This document shows positions 12,801 through 23,690 of a stretch of DNA of 64,000 nucleotides, piece after piece. The notes under the pieces were generated by a model that saw nothing but the letters and a program-made list of their open reading frames with translations, made no database searches and was not told where the DNA came from. How positions within the stretch are numbered: position 1 is the stretch's first letter; the number at the start of each line of letters is the position of its first letter. Position numbers and translations under genes: made by a program. Source of the DNA: Gnetum montanum (lineage: Eukaryota > Streptophyta > Gnetopsida > Gnetales > Gnetaceae); assembly GCA_015680685.1 (NCBI GenBank), contig MNCI01007988.1:131993-195992 (forward strand), read 5' to 3'.

Positions 12801-15231
12801 CATCATCCATGTTCATGGTGTGCCTATCACCTTGGTCATCAATGAATTCATCTTTAGTGACCTCTTTGGCATTCATCGTGAGGGCTTAAAGATTGTTACG
12901 AAAGAAGGAAAATATGTGGTCCATCAGGAGAACGTGGAAGTGTGGCCATTAAGGAAAGATCCTAAGTTGTTGTCACAAGGAAAGATCCTCAAAATTTAAT
13001 AGGCATTGGCCATGAAGAAGATCCTCACTAAGGATGCTTAATTTAACTAGGCTATAGATTTGGTTTATGGGCTATGTGGGGAGATCCTAAAACTTTGGAA
13101 TAACCTTATGATGAAATGCCACATGCACTTTACATTTTTTGCAGCATACCTAAGGAGGTTCATGAAGTTCCTAGTGGTGTAGAAGGATGGATGATGGGTA
13201 TGCTAAGACCTATCCTAGCTTTCTAAGCCTTTGGTGAAACTCATTTATCCCATCATGTAGGCTTAGAACCAACTAGAGGATGTTGGGGAATCGTTGTTTG
13301 TCACTACTAAGCATTTTAGTGGTGTACATTATGCTTCCCTTGATAGCATGGGTATTGAGCCTCAATTGGCTTGAGGAATGTTGAAAAGGCTAAGGAATTA
13401 CATGCTAAAGCTAAGGATGCAACTAGGGAAAAATTAAATAGACCTATGATTGAGAAAGTAGCATTGGTGATCGTGTAGCCCATGAAGAGGAGGCTTGTGG
13501 TTAAATGTGGCCAAGTGCATCATGTGGTTATAGGTATGTTTTAGTTTGTTTTATTTTTAACTTGGTTTGCATTTTATGTTTTATATTACAAGGCTATGTC
13601 ATTATTTTGTTTTAGAAAAAATGTACTAAGTTGTTCTATGTTTTGTATTTTTTTATTCTTGTAGATAAGCAACAAGAATTGGTGACCCAGGTAGTAGCGA
13701 TAGATGCAAAGTAGAAACATGTGGAGGAGGTTTCTACAATGTCATGAGGAGGAGGGGTTATTCAACATTGCACTGGATGACCTTGATGGTATATTCGATG
13801 GTTCACAACTAGGTGAACCCTGTGTTATCATGCCAGATGATGTCTCAAGTATTCATGAATCTTGTTCTTACATGTTGCATTTTATGTCTTCATGTTTAAT
13901 GCTTCATTTTAACTATATAAGCTATAGTTATGATTTTTATAGTTCATGATCCCTAGCTAGGTGCCTTAACCTCTACATTCCACATGAGACCATTGGTGGA
14001 GATTCCTGATAAGATGGAGTTCATGCATGGGATAGATGAAGACATGATTGATTGGTTGCAACTCCCAATGTTGGTAAGAACCTTAGTTTATTTTATCTTA
14101 ATGGTTTTTACTTTGTTTATACATTATTTTTGTTTCATAAGGGCTATATGGTTATATGGTCTCATTGGTTTATAATTTTTTGGTTATTTTTCTTCCTAAT
14201 TATTTTTTACTATGTGTTTTATTGTTATGTTTCTTGTAGTGTCTAAGGTTAGATGGGATTTTGATCATGCCATGGAGATTGATTTTTTGCATAGCCTACC
14301 TCCAAAAGTGGAGAATGTGCTAAAGAAGTTGTATAAAAGTACCATTGGATGTGCACTTTCATGCAGCAAAATTTCGTGGGAGTGTCAACATTCAAACAAG
14401 TTGCTATGGGAACAAGTTGTCACATTGGAAAGGAAAACAAAGAGGTAGGCTAAGGTGATTAGAGATCTCTAGGATTGTAAGGGATTCATGGAATCCCAAG
14501 TGGCTAATAGGGACTCCTTGCAAACTAAAAAGATAACATGGGCACATTATTGGTTTGCCATCAATGGAAAGTTTACTCTTATGAGGAAGGTAATAGAGCA
14601 GAAGTTATAGATGGACTTGTTGGCTTGTAAGGCTAGGGAGTGGAGAGATTATTGTGTTTGGATCATCAAGTGGAGCTAGGCACAAAAAGACCATAAGAAA
14701 AAGTATAAGGCTAAACATGAGGCTTATCTTAAGTGGCTATATGAGGAGTTCACTAAATGGTGCAAGTTGTAGTTGTCGATGAAGGGGATTCAAGCAGAGA
14801 GTGTCTTCAAATTATTTAAAAGCTCTATAATAATTGCTAATTCCACAACTCCTTAGGTCTCTACAAATTCTTGGAAAGGTGACTACTACCACATTTTTGT
14901 GGGATCCATCCACATGAACTGAGATTGATGAGAGCAACATCCTAATGGGCATTAATCTTGGGGAGGTGAACTAGGCTCACATGATTGAGGATCAAATCCT
15001 TCATTGCATTGAGGTTGGTCTTTGGAATTTCCTGATGGAGGATGTTGCACCTAAGCCCACCCAGACTTTCTTGTTTCATTTTATTTTAGCATGTTTTATT
15101 TAATTTATTTTCATGTTGTGTTGATTATTTATTAGACTTATGTTATTGTGTTACAAGGACTAGGTGACATCATTGGCTCCAGTAGCGATGATGTTGGAAA
15201 TGCTCCTTAGGCCCCTCGAGTTACACCTTAG
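9890..15231 (+). pseudogene. T1 antisense multi-exon gene (degenerate), opposite strand to its host element
   Basis: A plus-strand gene inside a minus-strand retrotransposon, unknown family. Exons inferred by alignment with the T2 copy: 1 at 9,890-10,014 (tentative, basic start MSKRRAS), 2 at 11,520-11,970, 3 at 12,064-12,338, 4 at 12,558-13,533, 5 at 13,665 to about 13,848, 6 about 13,957-14,073, 7 at 14,240 to about 15,062, 8 about 15,157-15,231 ending in TAG. Most introns begin GT and end AG (GTAAGT at 11,971; CTTGTAG at 12,063). Shared protein landmarks: YNVNNTLLVG (T2 YNIDNTLIVE; out of frame here after a shift), ETLILKFDEV (T2 DTFILKFGEV), FNEEVKKF..., LFGIHREGLK (T2 LFGVPTDGAK), a long charged coiled-coil-like exon 7, and GINLGEV (T2 SVNLGDV). 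Exon 4 faintly resembles the putative plant transposon protein/plant-mobile-domain style. Stops and shifts make it inactive. Confidence 0.65.
10015..11519 (+). other. Long first intron of the T1 antisense gene, T-rich
   Basis: T-rich, without coding resemblance; GT at 10,015 follows CTCCTAG. Its end is placed by homology with exon 2 of the T2 copy; the acceptor there reads GCATG where T2 has GCAAG, so it looks mutated. The 71-residue frame at 10,575-10,790 is a chance frame in T-rich sequence. Confidence 0.4.
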
Positions 15232-15985
15232 CACCATTTGTTGGCTATGCCTTTGGCTATTTTTATCATTGATGATCATGTTATTATAATGTTATGGCTA
15301 GACTTAGCCATGGTTGTTGAGAGATGGTTTATTTTTTTATGTATTATTTAAACTTTTGTCACACTATGTGATAGGCTTTTAGATTATTATTATTTTTAAA
15401 TTTTAATTTAATTTATATGTTTTAATGGTTAATGTTCCATTCATGTTATAAATTTTATGTTTTCATTCGTGTTATAAGGCTACGTTGGTTAAATCTTGTG
15501 GCTATAATGTGATAATTTGGTAAAGTGATATGCGAAACCAACTAGGTAATTAAAATGTGAGCTAGGTTATAAATATGTTATAAAATGCATTTTTGCTAGT
15601 TTTATGTGATGGAAAGCTATGTGTTTAGCTAGTTTTAGGCCATGGAAAGCCATGCATTTTACTAGTTTTAGGCCATGGTGGGCCCTATGATTTGAAAAGA
15701 CAAAATTTTTATCAATTTCTATGTTAAAAATTTTGGTTTATAAGTTTTTAGGTTTAATAGTTTTTATGATAATTTTATGTTTTATGTTCTAAAAAAGGCA
15801 AGGCATAAAGGTAAATGGTAAATAAGAATAAACTTTAGGCTACGTGTAAAGTAAAGTTAAAACAGTGTAAAACAATGTAAAGCAAAATGACACATGCAAA
15901 AAATGTTTCAACTAGGCTAAGAAGGCTATAGAAAGAGAAGGTTACATGGTTATAGATGCAAGGGCAAGTGAATTGATGGTATACA
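15232..15985. other. T1 stretch between antisense-gene end and gag-pro end
   Basis: Noncoding, AT-rich. Around 15,590-15,690 are three copies of the GCTAGTTTTAGGCCATGG unit (about 40 bp), matching the array at 34,060-34,330 in T2. Confidence 0.5.
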
Positions 15986-17820
15986 TCAATTTTGTAAGAA
16001 TTTCCTAATCTTTGAAAGATTAGGAAATGTATATGGTCTAGTTTGCATGATTTTGTAATCCCCATTTTGTTCACTAATCATGTTGAAGGGGAGCTCCTCT
16101 CATGGTGCATGCATGGGCCCGTCGTTATTGGTTTCAACCTTGTGTGTTCTATTGGGCTTGTTGACTTCATGGTTAATAGTAGGAGTTTCTTCCTAAAATT
16201 CCACTTCAAATCATTCTATGTCAACATTGATGATTGCCAAACAAGCCACACTATTGCCATGGATGATTATCTCACCTTCCTTGTAAGACAAGTGAATTTC
16301 TTGGTGGATAGATGAGGAAATAGCTCATAATTGAGCTAGCCAAGGCCTCCCTAGGATGAGATTGAACTTTGTGTCTCTTTCACCTTCAAGAAGTTTCCTA
16401 TTGTGGGGAATTATTTTCCTACCATGATGTCTAAAGAAATGGAGCCTTTTATAGCAACTTGAGATCCATGGAAGGATTTAAGAGTGGAAGTTAAATTATA
16501 TTGCATATGCTTTGTTAGGCCTAAATGTTTAATGATGATATAAGGTATTACATTAGTCACCACTCTATGCATCCTATCTACCATGTACTTCCTACCCTTA
16601 TTGTTATGAAGAGAGGAGCTTTGGTTGTATCACCATCTTGGGGGTTGTACTTGACTTTGCTATCACAAAATACTAGTGCTGTTGACTTCATTCCTTCCTT
16701 TAGTGAAGGTGGTACCATTGCTACATGAATGAACTCTGCACTGGCTAGGATGTCCTTCTTAATAAGAATAGAGGTCAAAATCTTCATTGATGCTTTGTGG
16801 TGTGTAATTGAAGTCATTACAAGGTCATATAGGCTAAGGGAGATGTTCTTTTGCTTTAGTGACTACTTGACATGTTCCATAGCATTGAGGGATCATTTTC
16901 ATTGGTTGTTAGCTTCTCATTTTTGTTATTCTTGACTTCTTCCATGCACCCTAGGATGTGAACTTCATGCTTTAGTGGTTGTGTTTTGGCTTCTTTCCTC
17001 TTCTGTTGTGGCTTGGGGTCTGTCTGTGGTTGACTAGTTGAAGTAGCCTGGGCATTAGGGTTCACTGGAATAGATGAGATAGGAATGGGCTTTGGTGGAT
17101 CCACCTCCTTCCATGCCTTGGCCTACTTTTTGTCCTTGTTCTTAAGCTTTGGTGTGGGCTTCTTGCATTGTTTTCTTGGGGACTTCTTGTTGTTGTTTGG
17201 TTGAGAAGAAGTCATTATGTTGGCCACCACAGGAGGACATTGTTCAATTGTAAGGATAGGTTTGGTTGTAGCAGAAGGGGCACTTTGATCATGAAAGGAT
17301 CCTTGGCAAGAATTCATGATGGTATCCTTACAACAAAAGGAATCTTTAAATTGGTAGAAGTTGAAGGGCCTCGTTCATTGTGAGGAGGTACTTGAATCGT
17401 AAATGGTTCTCTTGTAGGTCTTGGATTGTGGCTTATATTGAGTGCCACTATAGTATATGAGCTATTGTTAGCATTCAATGGGTCCTTGTAGACTTGCATG
17501 GATTGGTTCTATAGTCTTACTAGGTTAGAGGCATTAGAAATCAACTCCCCATTATTTACCATCATTTGCAGGTCATCCTTGAGGGCAAAGAAAAAGTTGG
17601 TGTCATGACTTAGTAGTTGATGGTAGTGGCAGAAATGGTCAAGCTTGAAGTACTTAGGCACTATAGGGTCATCCTTGGTTGCAAGAGTAGGATTCTTTGC
17701 TATTTTGCATAGCCTATCATGCCTCTTATGGGCATTCTTAGTCATTTATTTATACTAGATTCTCTCACTCTTTAACAACTGGTTAAGGAGTTTAAACAGT
17801 TTTAATGGTAGCCTAGTATA
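15986..17820 (-). pseudogene. T1 gag C-terminus and protease (3' part, split by T2)
   Basis: Gag packages element RNA; the protease would cut the polyprotein. On the minus strand: a nucleocapsid-like segment HFCHYHQLLSHDTNFFFALK (17,745-17,509, a degenerate zinc knuckle), a Pro/Lys-rich linker (about 17,500-16,860), a protease-like block with APLFITIRVG then VDRMHRVV where VDNGSA-type residues are usual (about 16,700-16,560), and NLILGRPWLAQ (about 16,350), typical after plant Ty3/gypsy proteases. The frame ends PNLSKIRKFLQN-stop at 15,986-15,988, the position where T2 ends PNLAKIRKNLHK-stop. It stops abruptly at 17,820 because T2 is inserted there; in T2's own gag the matching point is about 36,390. 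Confidence 0.8.
16001..16027. other. Hairpin within the end of T1 gag-pro
   Basis: Perfect 12-bp inverted repeat, TTTCCTAATCTT / AAGATTAGGAAA, with a TGA loop. The same stem (9 bp, loop TGC) sits at the same codons in T2 (34,561-34,581). It encodes NLSKIRK/NLAKIRK a few codons before the shared stop. Confidence 0.6.
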
Positions 17821-19360
17821 TGTTGCAATTGAAAATTTTAATCACTAAAAAAACAAAGGATCCTTGATATTGTAGTTCCCCAACCCCAAATCCCTAGGGC
17901 TTCCATGAGAGAACTAGATTTTGAGGTTCCCTAATTGGTGCAGTAGATTACCTAAAAACTTATGAAATGCGAAATGTGGAAATACAAACAGATTTGAATA
18001 ATGCATAGAAAATAAAATTTATTTTTGCATACAAAACTCAAAACTTGAAACTTTATTAAGAATTAATAAAGAATAAGTTAGAGAAATGGGTATAAATGGT
18101 GCTTCGATGAGTAGAAAGGGGTTTCACTTCTATAAGAGTCTAAAGCTCATTGAAGTCAATGTGATTTGCTCCATGATCTGGGTGCTAAGCCACTCCTAAT
18201 GCTATCAAACCTTCCTTCATTATTGCAACCTCAGATCTGCAAGTTGCATCATTGCTCGGGGTGAGAAAAGTGAAAAATTTGGTTGTCAAATTTCTCCATG
18301 ATGGGGTTTAGGAATCTTGGAAGTGCAATGTTAACATCCAAAATTCACAAATGTCAAGGCTATAATACTTCCACACTGGGGTTCAAGAGAATGCAAGTAT
18401 GGGAACTTACAAGAACTCTTGAGTGCTTGAAAATTCCCCAAGTATGGAATTATGAATAATGCTTTGCTTAGAAATTTTTTGGAACTTTTCTCAAAATTTG
18501 TTGACCTTGCTAAAAATCACTAGAACCTCTAAATGGTGTTTGAGGTTAGTTTTTATAGGTTCATTGGGCCATGAATGGGGTTGCAAAATGGCTATGATTT
18601 GGCTGCAAATTTGTTGCCAAATTTAGGCGAGAGGGTGCCCAAATTTGAGGGTTACTATACATAGTAAGTGCTTCTCCAATGGCCATTTTGTTTACCATAA
18701 ATAGTAATTGGGGCACACCTTCCACACTAGAGATGAATCTTCTATGCTAAGCTCTCCATCATGTTTGCTGAAGTGGCTACTTAATGTTGAAGTACATGAA
18801 GTGATGAATTTTTATTTTTGTGGCTTCCATGCTAGGGGATTGAATTTTCCACACTAGGAATGAAGCCTCCACGATGGGGGAAAACTTCCACGTAGAGGGG
18901 AAAAAGTTTCCAGGCTATGCATGTGATATCCACATTGAGGGGGGAAATTTTTTAAGACCCCCACTCTTCCATGCTGGTGGTAGGTGAGATCTACCCCCTT
19001 GCATGTGTTTCTAGCATAGAAAAATGTATACCCTCCATAAAACCCATCAAATTGCCTTTTTTGGTATTCCAAAAGGCATATTTGACCCCCAAGCCCAAAT
19101 ATAGACACTAGATGACTTTTTTCACTTGGGGAATAAGGCTTTGAGCACTTATGAGGAATTTTTAGCCCTAAAAGTCTAAAGCATGGGAAATTGTCCATTA
19201 TGGGTTACAAATTTCACATTTACAATGAAGTTTTGCCTTAGGTTTCATGGGATGAAAGCTACATGATGCAAATTTTTGTGGAGTTTCAATTGTCCCTCTT
19301 TGTTGGTGAATGGAGGATTGACCTAAGAGGAACTAACAAAGAAAACAAAACACAACTACA
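17821..19360 (-). repeat. T2 3' LTR
   Basis: Starts TGTTGCAATT and ends CACAACTACA, about 1.54 kb. Its low-coordinate 380 bp match 39,400-39,781 (for example ATTTATGAAATG-like and AATAAAATTTATTTTTG blocks). Between 18,360 and 18,980 it holds repeated TTCCACACTGGGG, TTCCATGCTAGGGG and GGGGAAA motifs that also fill the T2 spacer. The 114-residue minus frame at 18,854-19,198 is a chance frame across these repeats. Confidence 0.8.
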
Positions 19361-19535
19361 TATTATAATGTTATAATGCATACAAGTCACATGGGAATCA
19401 GGCTATCTAGGTCACCAAGGTTACTAGTTTATGGCTGTGATAGGTTGTAGTACTAGCTTAAGGCCTTGAAAAGCTATGTTGCCAGTTTAAGATCCTAGTG
19501 GACCATTAAAGGCAGGCTCACTTGTTGATGATTAT
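19361..19535 (-). other. T2 short 3' untranslated stretch
   Basis: No clear polypurine tract next to the LTR. Holds two copies of the ~40-bp GTTTAAGATCCTAGTGGACCAT-type unit (about 19,445-19,510). Confidence 0.45.
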
Positions 19536-19910
19536 TAACTATATGTAGTATGCCTTTAGATAGGAATGATTTAATAAATTGGCTAGATCATTTCCATCCA
19601 TGTTAGCTATTCTAAATGCTTCATTTCCATAGGTTCTAGCAATAAGGAAGGACCCTTCCCAGTTGGCTAAGAATTTTTTTGCATGCTCGTGAATGGCCTT
19701 GAGGACTATGTCCTTCTTGTTGATCTTGTGCATGGTCAAGTCATGGTGATGTTGTCACTTCTACCTCTCTTGATAGTGCTCAATGTGAGCAAGTTCTTGC
19801 ATACATTACTCCACCAAATCTAGGATTGTTTTCTATAACTCTTTGTTCAGCTCGTTGTTGATGAAGTTCATTAGGGCTACCTGGAGTGATGGCACATGCA
19901 ATTCAAGAGG

Positions 19911-20372
19911 TCAAATAACTTTAAAACCATAAATAAAGCTATAAGGGATCATGTTGGTTGCCATGTGATAGGTTGTTTTGTATGCCCATAGTGCATGAAC
20001 AAGAGGCTCATGCCACTTCCACTTACTATTGTTGAGCATCTTTTTGAGCAAGTTGATGATGGCTTTATTACTTACTTCCACTTGTCCATTGGCTTGAGGG
20101 TAGTAAGGTGACAAGAAAGAATGCTTAATGCCTAAGTTGTGACAGAAATCCTTGGTTTCTTGGTTGCTAAATTGAGGTTCATTATTTGTACCTATGGTCA
20201 TGGGTATGCCAAAATGAGCTACAATGTTATCTAGGATAAATTTGCAAACTTGTTTAGATGTGGTCTTCCTTAGGGGAATAGCCTCAACCCAATTAGTAAA
20301 GTATTCAATTGTGGTGATGATGAAGCTATGACATGTCAAAGAATTAGGCGTTATAGGTCCACTGATATCCAA
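19911..20372 (-). pseudogene. T2 integrase catalytic core
   Basis: A 153-residue open stretch beginning MDISGPITPNS, then EYFTNWVEAIPLRK, IGTNNEPQFSNQ, SPYYPQANGQVEVSNKAI and LVHALWAYKTTYH. The order and spacing are those of a Ty3/gypsy integrase core. Of the DDE triad, the first Asp reads E (EYFTNW), the second reads N (TNNEPQF), and the Glu is kept (NGQVEVSN). It is therefore catalytically dead as read, although the longest unbroken integrase frame in the window. Confidence 0.9.
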
Positions 20373-20949
20373 CCCCCATCATTGAAGTGACCATGTTATC
20401 TAGGTTGTATGTAACTCAGTTGGTGATACATGTATCAAGTTGCTATATCCTTGGCATGTGTTACATTGCTTAACCTTTTGTAGGTAGTCATTTTTCATAT
20501 GGGGCCAATAGTAACCTAATTGTCTAATCTTAGTGGCCATGGATCTTGGTCATATATGTCCTCCACAAACACCCTTGTGAACCTCCTCTAGGACTATTCT
20601 AGCTTTGGTTTTACCTAAGCACTTTAGGAGAATGCCATCATAGGATCGTTGACATAATGTGTTATCATCTATAATGGCATACTACTTCGATTGCTTGTGT
20701 ATGGTGTCCTTCTGAGTAGTAGTCAGGCCTTGTGAGGATTCACCATTCATAAGGTAAAATTTGATATCATCATAGCACTCCTTGGGAGGAGTAATATGAA
20801 TGACAACCACAAAGGTATCCTTAGTGTTCTATGTGATGGAAGTAGCACAGTCCACGGTTAAGGTGGGCAACTTGCTAAATACATCTAGCATCACACTAAG
20901 GGCTAATGTTGCAATTGGATTAGATTTGGAATTTTTGTTTTAAGGTATG

Positions 20950-21330
20950 TATTGGATATCAACATCTACAAATTGTGATAACAATTGCTTCCCTAGGTCA
21001 CAATAAGATTGTAAGTGCTTAGCTTTACATGCATAGACTTTAGTTACTTGGTTAACCATGAGTTCTAAATCACCTTTAATGGCTAGGTGTCTAATTCTTA
21101 GGTTACAAGCTATGATTGTCCCTTTGATTAAACCCTCATATTCTGCTATGTTGTTGGTACATGGGAACCAAAAATGATAGGCAAAGGGTTAAATCTCACC
21201 ATATGGGAATGTTATGATGGTAGCAGCACTCTCCATGGGCAGTTGAAGCTCCATTTAAGTTCATGACTACCTCATAACCCTTGGTTACTTGGCTAACTAT
21301 GTTAATGTGTTCATTAGGGAACTCAGAATC
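20950..21330 (-). pseudogene. T2 second RNase H-like domain
   Basis: Follows the same pattern as T1 at 5,040-5,400 (NGAST..G, a tyrosine/glutamate block, a VNQVTKVY block) in shifted frames with stops. Lies between RT/connection and the integrase zinc region as in Tat elements. Confidence 0.55.
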
Positions 21331-21900
21331 TATGGTTTTTTGGTCATCAATAGGTAAAACTATGAGTCATACATTTATAGCTTGACCTTTTGTTTAGTAT
21401 TTAGAGATGTAATGGAGGTTGAACTCTATGGTTATGGCTTTTCATTAGGATATAAAACTACTTTTGTAGATGTTGGTCATTATGGCTTTGAGTATGTTGT
21501 CCTTGCAAATGATATTGACTTGGCTTTTGAAGAGGTAGTGTTTCCATTTCTTCAAAGAAAACACTAGTACTAGACAATACTTCTCTGTAGTGTATTAGGT
21601 TTCATGAGAAACTAACATGTAGCTAAGGTAGTATACAGGCATTGATACTCCATCATCTCATTTCTGATAAAGTAGAGAGGTAATGGATGTATTAGAGATG
21701 GCAAGATAAATGTAAAATGATTTACCCTCTTACGGAGGATAGATTGTCGATAGTTATGTTAACTCTTGCTTAAGATTTTCAAAGGCCTCTTGGCATTAAG
21801 TTGTCCACTCATAGTGAACTCCTTTCTTAAGCAAGTGTTGCATGGGTTATAACTTATCCATAAGCCTAGTGATAAACCTATGAATAAACTATAATCTACC

Positions 21901-22476
21901 TTATAATCCTCGAAGCTCTTTAAGGTTGGTAGGCACTGCTAATTTGGATATGGCTTTATTAAGATCTACGCATATCCCTACTTTAGAGACTACAAAGCTA
22001 AGCATCTTACCATTCTTGAAACTGAAGAAACACTTCTTAGGATTGAGCCTAAGCTTGTATTTGAGGCATTGTTTAAGCACAAGATCTAGGTCATTAGCAC
22101 GATCATTAACTATCTTAGATTTCATGGTTGTGCCATCTATGTAATCATTAAAGAAACCTAACATGTAATCATTGAAGATATAGGTCATGGCTCTTTGGTA
22201 TCTTGCTCTAGCGTTCTGAAGGCCAAAGGACATCAAGGTATAACAAATAGTACCCAATGGGATCATAAATGTCATGCTAAGTTGGTCCTCTAGGTTGATC
22301 CTAATTTGGTTATATCTTGAAAATCCATTCATAAAGGAGAACAAGGCATGTCCAACTATAGTATCAATAAGTTGATCAATACTAGGCAAAGGGAACTCAT
22401 TCTTGATAGTTTCTTTATTTAGATCTTGAAAATCAATGCAAATATAGATACTCCCATTTTTCTTAGGGACTACCAC
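21901..22476 (-). pseudogene. T2 reverse transcriptase core
   Basis: A 191-residue open stretch: VVPKKNGSIYICIDFQDLNK, FPLPSIDQLIDTIVGHALFS, FMNGFSRYNQIRI, MSFGLQNARARYQRAMTYIF, NDYIDG and CLKYKLRLNPKKC. These are RT motifs in order. YxDD reads YIDG, so the second catalytic Asp is lost. Upstream in shifted frame is the MPGLDP-like segment and GFIKVVDYA that precede RT in plant Ty3/gypsy elements. Confidence 0.92.
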
Positions 22477-23046
22477 TATGTTGGATACCCATTATGCGTA
22501 ATCAACAACCTTAATAAAACCTACTTGGTAGAGCTTTGAGATTTCATCATGAACTACCAAGGCCAAATTAGGTATAATCTTGTGCATTTTTTGCTTAATT
22601 AGTCTAATTCTAGGGTCTAGTATGATGTTGTGCTAGACTAAACATGGGTCTAGGCCTGGCATATCTTATATGACTAGGAAAATACCTTAATGTTGCTTTG
22701 TAAGATCTTGGTGATGTCTTGAGTACATTGAGGCTCCAATGAGAAACTTAGTTTAAATATTTTCTCCTCACCACTATGTATTGTGATAGGAACCTCAACT
22801 AGAGAGTCTTTGATTATGTATCTTGCTTCAAAGTCAAGGGTTTTGACTAGGGTTTTAGGCCATTTCAGAGTTTTCTCTATTGAGGCTATGTGGTCTACCA
22901 GACTCTTAGGCTCAAGATCTAGGTAATTAGGGTCGATACATCAATTAATATTACTATGAGGTGCATGTAGATACAAAGGCAAATTGATTTGCTTTCAAGT
23001 ACTCATACTTTGATCCTACATGTCAACCAAAAGCATATTAAGTGGC

Positions 23047-23050
23047 ACTA
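23047..23050 (-). promoter_or_regulatory. Putative 3' splice site before T2 pol
   Basis: Minus strand TTTACTTTTATCCTAG followed by TGCCACTTAATATGC; the pyrimidine-rich run and AG fit a plant acceptor. In register with the T1 AG at 7,110-7,111. A donor near the gag-pro end was not identified. Confidence 0.45.
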
Positions 23051-23690
23051 GGATAAAAGTAAATAAATAATGTTAAACTACCATAAAACACATGCAAATC
23101 TAATGTAATCAAGGCCATTTGAGATCATCAGTGAGATAAGGTGAATTTGAAAAAGTGTAATAAAGGTGAATAAAGATCACATAAAGGCTAAACAAGGGGA
23201 AGTATAAGGCTACAAATGGTCAATAAAGGTTACCATTTTTCCATTTTTAGGCCTTAGCAGGCCATGATGCTAGTTTATGATCTTGGTAGACTATGATGCC
23301 AGTTTAAGGCCTTAGTAGGCCATGATGCTATTTTATGGTCTTGGTGGACTATGATGCCAGTTTAAGGCCTTAGTGGGCCATGGTCATATGGTGTTAAATG
23401 GTGGTTAGAGAAGGTCAAACCCCACTATTGAATACCATTTAAAGGCCAAAAAAGGTAAATAGAGTTTTAATAAGATAAACAATGAACATATAAGGTTGTA
23501 TAAAGGCTATAGAAGGTCAACCAAGTCATCAAGGTGACATAGGTCCAAAAATAAGCTAAAACATTATGTAATAACGGAAAAATTAAGATATGATAAAATT
23601 TGGTTAATATAGGCAAAAAATGATTAGGTTTTTGCCAATTTTAGGCCCTAATGGACCATGTTTTGAGGTTACAAGGCTATTAGGTGAGTT
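23051..23690. repeat. T2 spacer: ~40-bp AGGCCTTAGTGGGCCATGAT units
   Basis: From about 23,250 to 23,385 are four or five head-to-tail units near 35-40 bp, alternating AGGCCTTAGCAGGCCATGAT and GATCTTGGTAGACTATGAT with TGCTAGTTTA or TGCCAGTTTA. One more lies near 23,640. The rest is AT-rich, with short AAGGCTA/AAAGGTCA repeats and no coding. Confidence 0.6.

Larger units (their letters stand above)
19536..23047 (-). pseudogene. T2 pol: RT - RNase H - integrase polyprotein remnant
   Basis: Same domain order as T1 pol, somewhat better preserved. From the 5' end: linker with a SLVEVPITIHSG-like stretch (about 22,980-22,700), RT (22,476-21,901), connection/RNase H (about 21,880-20,950), integrase zinc region and core (about 20,700-19,911), C-terminal segment with FLANWEGSFLIARTYG and NMDGNDLANLLN then LKAYY (19,739-19,539), the usual tail of Tat-type integrases. 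Stops and shifts separate the pieces. The 5' boundary is the AG shared with T1. Confidence 0.88.

Noticed and set aside
16001-16027. Rho-independent-type terminator
   Set aside because: Eukaryotic nuclear DNA, and the hairpin is within a coding frame before the stop codon.
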